A stretch of 64,000 nt of DNA. Origin: Paraburkholderia kirstenboschensis. GTDB lineage: Bacteria > Pseudomonadota > Gammaproteobacteria > Burkholderiales > Burkholderiaceae. The notes beneath the pieces are model-generated. The model was given only the letters and a program-made list of their open reading frames with translations. It ran no database searches and was not told the origin of the DNA. Below are positions 59,316 through 64,000 of this stretch, in pieces. The stretch covers positions 1,302,001-1,366,000 of the forward strand of contig NZ_CAJHCR010000001.1 in the NCBI RefSeq assembly GCF_904848585.1, read 5' to 3'. Position numbers and translations under genes: made by a program. Position 1 is the first letter of the stretch. Each line of letters starts with the position of its first letter.

Positions 59316-60416
59316 TCAAACCTCGGTGGGCAGGCCGTACGGAAGCGCGAGGAACCGCAGCGCCGGACCTTCCGCCGCGCCTAGATGCACCGAGCCGCTT
59401 TCGAGCGCCGCCAGCTTGGTCTCGACCAGCAGATCGACGCCGCCGTCACGCGCCGATGCCGCGTTCACCACCATGCCGCATGGCTGGCCCGGATCGTCGG
59501 AGTGAAAGAGTTCGGCGCCGGCCTTCACCGTATCGAGTTCGCCCGCCACGTTGGCGAGCGACGTGCGCCGCTTGATCGTGCCGCGATACTGGCTGCGCGC
59601 CACCACTTCCTGGCCGGGATAGCAGCCCTTGCGGAAATTGACCGCGCCGAGCACGTCGAAATTGACCATTTGCGGCACGAATTGCTCGACCACCGGCTGC
59701 GTGATGCGCGGCTCGCCTGCGCGGATGTCGAGCCAGTCCCAGACTGCCGGCGAAACCTGCTTCAACTTTTCGCGAAGCTGCGGCAAGTGAGTTTCGATTT
59801 GCGCTTTCGGGCCAATCCACAGATAGCGCAGACGCTCGAATGCATCGGGCACGCGAATCAGCGAGCCGGCTGCGCCGTCCACCTTCACGTGAACACCGTC
59901 GGGCAGCGCGTCGAATACGCCGGACAGCGCCTTGCGGACATCGCCCGCGAGGCCGATCACGGCGAGCTCGCCGCTTGCATCCGCGAGTTTCGCCTTGGCG
60001 CGCAGAACGAACATGGACAGGCGCTTTTGCACCGCCGCCTGCACGTCTTTCGAGACCAGCAGACGGATCGTGTCGCCGCTGCGCCACGTCAGAAACGACG
60101 CCAGCAGCCGTCCTTTTGCCGAGCAGTAACCCGCGAGACGCGCGTTCGCGGCGTCCAGGTGTTGCGTGTCGTTGGTCAACTGCCCGTGCAGGAAGCTCGC
60201 GGCGTCGTCGCCGGTGGCGTCGATCACGCCGAACTGCGTGAGCGCCATGTAGGCGCCGTGTTCGAGCACTGCGGCGAACTCATCGGCGGACGGACGCGGC
60301 AGCACGGGCAGCGCCGTGGCGGACTGGCCCGAGGGCGCGCCGCCGGAGGTGGCAGGAACAGCGCCTGAAGCAGTTGCGGAAGGGTTGCCTGAAGCGGTAG
60401 CGAGCGGTGTGTTCAT
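59316..60416 (-). CDS. ygfZ: YgfZ/GcvT-domain folate-dependent Fe-S protein
   Basis: Folate-binding protein needed for maintenance of some iron-sulfur enzymes. 366 residues. The diagnostic KGCYPGQE motif is at 263-270 with Cys265. The first 45 residues are a Ser/Ala/Pro-rich, probably disordered extension not typical of E. coli YgfZ. ATG 60416 starts it, with AGGAATCC upstream. Divergent from mltG with 77 bp between the starts, a common arrangement in betaproteobacteria. Confidence 0.93.
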   Translation of the reverse strand: MNTPLATASGNPSATASGAVPATSGGAPSGQSATALPVLPRPSADEFAAVLEHGAYMALTQFGVIDATGDDAASFLHGQLTNDTQHLDAANARLAGYCSAKGRLLASFLTWRSGDTIRLLVSKDVQAAVQKRLSMFVLRAKAKLADASGELAVIGLAGDVRKALSGVFDALPDGVHVKVDGAAGSLIRVPDAFERLRYLWIGPKAQIETHLPQLREKLKQVSPAVWDWLDIRAGEPRITQPVVEQFVPQMVNFDVLGAVNFRKGCYPGQEVVARSQYRGTIKRRTSLANVAGELDTVKAGAELFHSDDPGQPCGMVVNAASARDGGVDLLVETKLAALESGSVHLGAAEGPALRFLALPYGLPTEV

Positions 60417-60493
60417 GGATTCCTGGAACAGTCAATTCTGACTTTAGCTAAGGCAAACAAGTATTATATGCAGTCCAACCCAGTCACGTTTTC

Positions 60494-61504
60494 ATGTCCC
60501 TCTTCAAGAAATGTTTCGTCGCCGGCTCGATTATCGTCGTGCTGGCCGCAGCCGCGATTGCTGGCGGATACCACTGGGCCAACAGCCCGCTCGAGCTTAA
60601 CCCCGCGCAACTCGACGTCACCGTCAAACCGCACAGCAGTCTGCGCAGCGTCACGCTGCAACTGAACCGCGGCGGCGTGCCGGTCGAGCCTGAACTGTTC
60701 ATCGTCATGACGCGGCTGCTCGGTCTTCAGAGCGAACTCAAATCGGGCAATTACGAGTTCAAGACCGGCGTTACGCCGTACGAAGTGCTGCAAAAAATCG
60801 CTCGCGGCGACGTCAACGAATACGTCGCGACCATCATCGAAGGGTGGACGTTCAAGCGCATGCGCCAGGAACTGGACGCCAATCCGGCGCTCAAGCACGA
60901 CAGCGTCGGGATGAACGACGCGCAGCTGATGAGCGCGATCGGCGCACCGGAGGCGTCGATCGGCAACGGCGAAGGGCTGTTTTTCCCGGACACCTACCTG
61001 TTCGACAAGAACACGAGCGATCTCGACGTATACCGCCGCGCATATCGGCTGATGCGCGCGCGCCTCGACGAAGCGTGGCTCGCGCGCTCGCCGAACCTGC
61101 CGTACAAGACGCCGTATGATGCGCTGATCATGGCGTCCATCATCGAGAAGGAAACCGGCAAGAAATCCGACCGGGCGATGGTCGCCGCCGTGTTCGCGAA
61201 TCGTCTGCGCGTGGGCATGCCGCTGCAAACCGACCCGACCGTGATCTACGGCATGGGCGAGAGCTATAGCGGCCACATCCGCAAGAAGGACCTGCAGACG
61301 GACACTCCCTACAATACCTACACACGGATGGGCCTGCCGCCGACACCTATCTCGCTGCCGGGCGTGGCGTCGCTGCAGGCGGCCATGAACCCTGCGCAAA
61401 CCAGCGCGTTGTACTTCGTCTCGCGCGGCGACGGCAGCAGCATCTTTTCCGACACCCTCGGCGATCACAACAAGGCCGTGGACAAATACATTCGAGGGCA
61501 ATAA
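60494..61504 (+). CDS. mltG: Endolytic murein transglycosylase MltG
   Basis: Inner-membrane lytic transglycosylase that cuts nascent glycan strands and is thought to end their elongation. 336 residues. One N-terminal membrane segment (about 8-25), a LysM-like region, and the catalytic domain with Glu218 in [14 protein letters not shown], the same number as in E. coli Yce[11 protein letters not shown] and [13 protein letters not shown] are conserved. Its stop overlaps the tmk start (TAATG), so the genes are coupled. Confidence 0.96.
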   Translation: MSLFKKCFVAGSIIVVLAAAAIAGGYHWANSPLELNPAQLDVTVKPHSSLRSVTLQLNRGGVPVEPELFIVMTRLLGLQSELKSGNYEFKTGVTPYEVLQKIARGDVNEYVATIIEGWTFKRMRQELDANPALKHDSVGMNDAQLMSAIGAPEASIGNGEGLFFPDTYLFDKNTSDLDVYRRAYRLMRARLDEAWLARSPNLPYKTPYDALIMASIIEKETGKKSDRAMVAAVFANRLRVGMPLQTDPTVIYGMGESYSGHIRKKDLQTDTPYNTYTRMGLPPTPISLPGVASLQAAMNPAQTSALYFVSRGDGSSIFSDTLGDHNKAVDKYIRGQ

Positions 61505-62124
61505 TGGCGCGCGGCAGATTCATTACGTTCGAGGGCATAGACGGCGCCGGCAAGACCACGCATCTGGCCTGGTTCCGCGAGCGGCTGGAACAGAAGGTGG
61601 CGGCCACCGGCCGCTCGGTGGTCATGACACGCGAGCCCGGCGGCACGCCGCTCGGCGAGCAGATCCGCGAGATCGTGCTGCATCAGAAGATGGATCTCGA
61701 AACCGAGGCGCTGCTGATGTTCGCGCTGCGCCGCCAGCATCTGGCCGAAGTAATCGAACCGGCGCTCGCACGCGGCGACTGGGTGCTGTCCGACCGCTTC
61801 ACCGACGCCACCTTTGCCTATCAAGGCGGCGGCCGCGGGCTGCCGCGCGACAAGCTCGAAACCCTGGAGCGCTGGGTTCAAGGCGGCTTCCAGCCGGATC
61901 TCACGGTGCTGTTCGACCTCGCGCCCGAGATCGCGAACGAGAGGCGCAGTGCGGCGCGCGATCCCGATCGCTTCGAGAGCGAATCGACCGCATTCTTTGA
62001 CCGCACCCGAGCCGAATATCTGCGGCGCGCGGAAGAAGCGCCTTATCGTTTCGCTATCATTGACTCTTCGCAGAGCATTGCGCGTATCCAGAAACATCTT
62101 GAAGAGTTGCTTGCAAGTCTTTGA
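61504..62124 (+). CDS. tmk: Thymidylate kinase
   Basis: Phosphorylates dTMP to dTDP. 206 residues. P-loop GIDGAGKT at 11-18, the DR-x motif region in [34 protein letters not shown] for dTMP binding, and a LID segment with [17 protein letters not shown] 61504 overlaps the mltG stop by one base. Followed by holB after 94 bp, the widespread mltG-tmk-holB order. Confidence 0.97.
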   Translation: MARGRFITFEGIDGAGKTTHLAWFRERLEQKVAATGRSVVMTREPGGTPLGEQIREIVLHQKMDLETEALLMFALRRQHLAEVIEPALARGDWVLSDRFTDATFAYQGGGRGLPRDKLETLERWVQGGFQPDLTVLFDLAPEIANERRSAARDPDRFESESTAFFDRTRAEYLRRAEEAPYRFAIIDSSQSIARIQKHLEELLASL

Positions 62125-62218
62125 TGTTAAATCAATATAAGCGTTTGTTATCTGCCAACTAGATTCTCGTGCAATATCTCAGCTAACGCGTCCAACTGAC
62201 TGATCAGAAAGAGAAAAG

Positions 62219-63253
62219 ATGATTTATCCGTGGCAAACCGATGACTGGAACCGCCTGCAGCAATTGCGCGACCACTGGCCGCACGCTTTGCTGCTGCATG
62301 GACAGGCGGGCATCGGCAAGCTGCGCTTCGCGCAGCATCTCGCGCAGGGCCTGCTGTGCGAGGACCGGCGGGAAAACGGCGAACCGTGCGGCGCGTGTGT
62401 CGCGTGCAACTGGTTCGCCCAAGGCAACCATCCCGATTACCGTATTGTCGTGCCCGAGGCGCTGGCGGCCGAAGCCGGCATCGGTAACGGTGCGGACGAG
62501 AAAGCCGAAAAAGCCGATGCGGACGAAGGAAAAAAAACGCGCGCGCCCAGCAAGGAAATCAAGATCGAGCAGATTCGCGGCTTGCTCGACTTCGTCGGCG
62601 TGGGTTCGCACCGCGGCGGCGCCCGCGTGGTCGTGCTGGCTCCGGCGGAGGCGCTCAACATTGCGGCGGCCAATGCGCTGCTGAAAACACTCGAAGAGCC
62701 GCCTGCTGGCGTCGTGTTCCTGATGGTGTCGGCGCGGATCGACCGGCTTTTGCCCACCATCATCAGCCGTTGCCGCCAATGGCCGATGAGTTTGCCCGCG
62801 CCCCAGGCCGCGACCCAGTGGCTCGCGGCGCAAGGCGTGTCCGAGGCGCCGGCGCTGCTCGCAGAGGCAGGCGGCGCGCCGCTGACCGCACTCGCGCTCG
62901 CTAGCGACGAAAACCGCACGCTGCGCGACTGGACGCTCAAGCAACTGGCCGCCGGCCCCGAGTGCGACGCCTTCGCGTGCGGCGAGGCGCTGCAAAAGCT
63001 GCCGGTGCCGCTCGTGCTCGGCTGGCTGCAACGCTGGATGTACGATCTGCTGGCGCAGCGCACCGCGGGCGCGCCGCGGTATTTTCCGCAGGCGTCGGCG
63101 GCGTTGACGCGCTGTGCGTCGCAAGCCGACGCGAGCGCTTTCGCCCGCTTCATGCGGGCCGTCACGCGCCAACGCGCGGTCGAGAATCATCCGCTGAACG
63201 CGCGGCTCGTTTTCGAGGAGCTGTTTCTTGGCTACCGCGAGCTCTTTGCATGA
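62219..63253 (+). CDS. holB: DNA polymerase III delta-prime subunit
   Basis: Clamp-loader subunit of the replicase. 344 residues. P-loop-like HGQAGIGK near 27-34 ends in Leu instead of Thr/Ser, in line with the non-ATP-hydrolysing role of delta-prime. Four cysteines in CEDRRENGEPCGACVAC form the zinc module. A charged low-complexity stretch (GADEKAEKADADEGKKTRAP, about 91-110) interrupts the first domain. ANALLKTLEEPP and SRCRQW are conserved. GAGAAAAG leads into ATG 62219. Confidence 0.95.
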   Translation: MIYPWQTDDWNRLQQLRDHWPHALLLHGQAGIGKLRFAQHLAQGLLCEDRRENGEPCGACVACNWFAQGNHPDYRIVVPEALAAEAGIGNGADEKAEKADADEGKKTRAPSKEIKIEQIRGLLDFVGVGSHRGGARVVVLAPAEALNIAAANALLKTLEEPPAGVVFLMVSARIDRLLPTIISRCRQWPMSLPAPQAATQWLAAQGVSEAPALLAEAGGAPLTALALASDENRTLRDWTLKQLAAGPECDAFACGEALQKLPVPLVLGWLQRWMYDLLAQRTAGAPRYFPQASAALTRCASQADASAFARFMRAVTRQRAVENHPLNARLVFEELFLGYRELFA

Positions 63254-63346
63254 CGCAAGGCGGCGCCCGAGACGCGCGGCGAACGTCGTTTCCACCCGTT
63301 AGCGCTTTACACGTTAGCCGCTTCTTCAATTCAATCTGAAAGCACC

Positions 63347-63871
63347 ATGAGCCTGTCTTACCGCGATGCCACGCTCGACGATCTGCCTGCCATCGTCGCC
63401 ATTTACAACTCGACGGTAGCCTCGCGCCAGGTGACCGCCGATCTCGAACCGGTCAGCGTCGAAAGCCGGGTTGCATGGTTTCACGCGCACGGGCCGCAGA
63501 AACGTCCCCTATGGGTCGTCGAAGACGCCGAACAGCCTGGCCGTGTCATCGCATGGCTGAGCTTTTCGGACTTCTATGGCCGTCCCGCCTATCAGCGCAG
63601 CGCCGAAGTCAGCATCTATCTCGACGAAAGCGCGCGCGGCAAGGGCCTCGGCAAGCAGTTGCTGGCGGCCTCGCTGGCGGCGGCGCCGGCGCTAGGCATC
63701 GACACCGTGCTGGGATTTATCTTCGGTCACAATGAGGCGAGCCTGCGCCTGTTCCGCGGCTTCGGTTTCGACACATGGGGCTCGCTGCCGCGCGTGGCCG
63801 TGCTGGACGGCGTGGAGCGCGATCTGGTGATCCTCGGCAAGCGCCTCGGCGCGCACGGCGCGGCAGCCTGA
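63347..63871 (+). CDS. GNAT-family N-acetyltransferase (phosphinothricin acetyltransferase-like)
   Basis: 174 residues. Acetyl-CoA-binding motif ARGKGLGKQLL and the flanking EVSIYLDES and GFIFGHNEASLRLFRGFGF match the PAT/Bar and YncA-like group, which acetylate amino-acid-like compounds such as phosphinothricin or methionine sulfone. The natural substrate is unknown. ATG 63347 (MSLSYRDATLDDLPAIVAIY) begins right at the conserved part. It lies between holB and a tatD gene, which are more often adjacent or separated by a pilZ gene. Confidence 0.92.
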   Translation: MSLSYRDATLDDLPAIVAIYNSTVASRQVTADLEPVSVESRVAWFHAHGPQKRPLWVVEDAEQPGRVIAWLSFSDFYGRPAYQRSAEVSIYLDESARGKGLGKQLLAASLAAAPALGIDTVLGFIFGHNEASLRLFRGFGFDTWGSLPRVAVLDGVERDLVILGKRLGAHGAAA

Positions 63872-63905
63872 CCCGCCACGGGTCATTCATTTGCAGGACA
63901 TCATC

Positions 63906-64000
63906 ATGTTTGTCGATTCGCACTGTCACATCAATTTCGAAGGACTCGCCGACCGCCTGCCGCAGGTGCTCGAGAATATGCGAAGCCACTCGGTCACGCA
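63906..64000 (+). CDS. TatD-family metal-dependent hydrolase, N-terminal part (cut by window edge)
   Basis: First 31 codons only: MFVDSHCHINFEGLADRLP followed by QVLENMRSHSVT. The His-Cys-His metal site right after VDS is the family mark (HxH). The gene is probably the YcfH/TatD nuclease that regularly follows tmk-holB. GCAGGACATCATC precedes the ATG. Confidence 0.85.
   Translation, partial: MFVDSHCHINFEGLADRLPQVLENMRSHSVT

Overview
The window looks like a piece of the main chromosome of a Burkholderia/Paraburkholderia-type betaproteobacterium. It is GC-rich throughout, and the proteins read like Burkholderiaceae versions of housekeeping families. Gene neighbourhoods such as argE-mfd-ispD-ispF, tig-clpP-clpX-lon-hupB-tRNA-ppiD and ygfZ/mltG-tmk-holB-tatD fit this. 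The assignment is inferred from recognition of the proteins; no search was run. I see no phage, IS element, integrase, plasmid origin or CRISPR array.

Layout. 1-5.3 kb: start of argE (cut by the window edge), mfd, then ispD and ispF (MEP isoprenoid pathway). 5.4-8.9 kb: the peroxide-detoxifying pair ahpC/ahpD, with a readable promoter and an OxyR-like operator, then an OmpR/EnvZ two-component system. 9.1-12.7 kb: a small secreted protein of unknown role, a Tat-exported DUF1501 protein, a squalene/phytoene-synthase-like protein with altered Asp motifs, tRNA-Leu(UAG) and a small unknown protein. 13.2-18.1 kb: a translationally coupled envelope pair, DUF2339 (very many membrane segments) and DUF3999, followed by a 34-bp minisatellite. 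18.7-20.4 kb: a MarR regulator and glycerate kinase. 20.8-30.0 kb: the protein quality-control block tig-clpP-clpX-lon-hupB-ppiD with tRNA-Val and tRNA-Asp between hupB and ppiD. 30.3-37.3 kb: a lipoprotein, tesA and ybbA (divergent), pgi, nnrD/nnrE fusion and a DadA-like oxidase. 37.7-46.0 kb: purL, a secreted parvulin, bolA, yciB, msrB and selO.

46.3-58.3 kb is the most accessory-looking part: an acyl-CoA ligase, a FadB-like hydratase/dehydrogenase, a thiolase, a LEA14-type lipoprotein, DUF2917 next to a MocR-type regulator, a hotdog thioesterase, a CurA-like reductase, an SDR and an HSL-type esterase. Together they look like a fatty/alkanoic acid catabolic region, but the acyl-CoA dehydrogenase step is not encoded here. 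58.3-64 kb: a TANGO2/NRDE protein, ygfZ, mltG, tmk, holB, a GNAT acetyltransferase and the start of a TatD-family gene.

The most unusual signal is not a gene but a set of unrelated short tandem repeats in or near intergenic regions: 8 bp after mfd, 34 bp after the DUF3999 gene, 11 bp (about one helical turn) in the selO/acyl-CoA ligase divergent region, 6 bp in the SDR leader, and a 12-bp in-frame repeat inside the TANGO2-like gene. These are candidates for length variation between strains and possibly for expression tuning. Other items worth checking are the degenerate catalytic motifs of the squalene-synthase-like protein, shared heat-shock-like promoter spacing before clpP and lon, and an ABC ATPase (ybbA) without its usual permease. 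I did not find a convincing wholly new system; most of the window is conserved core genome.
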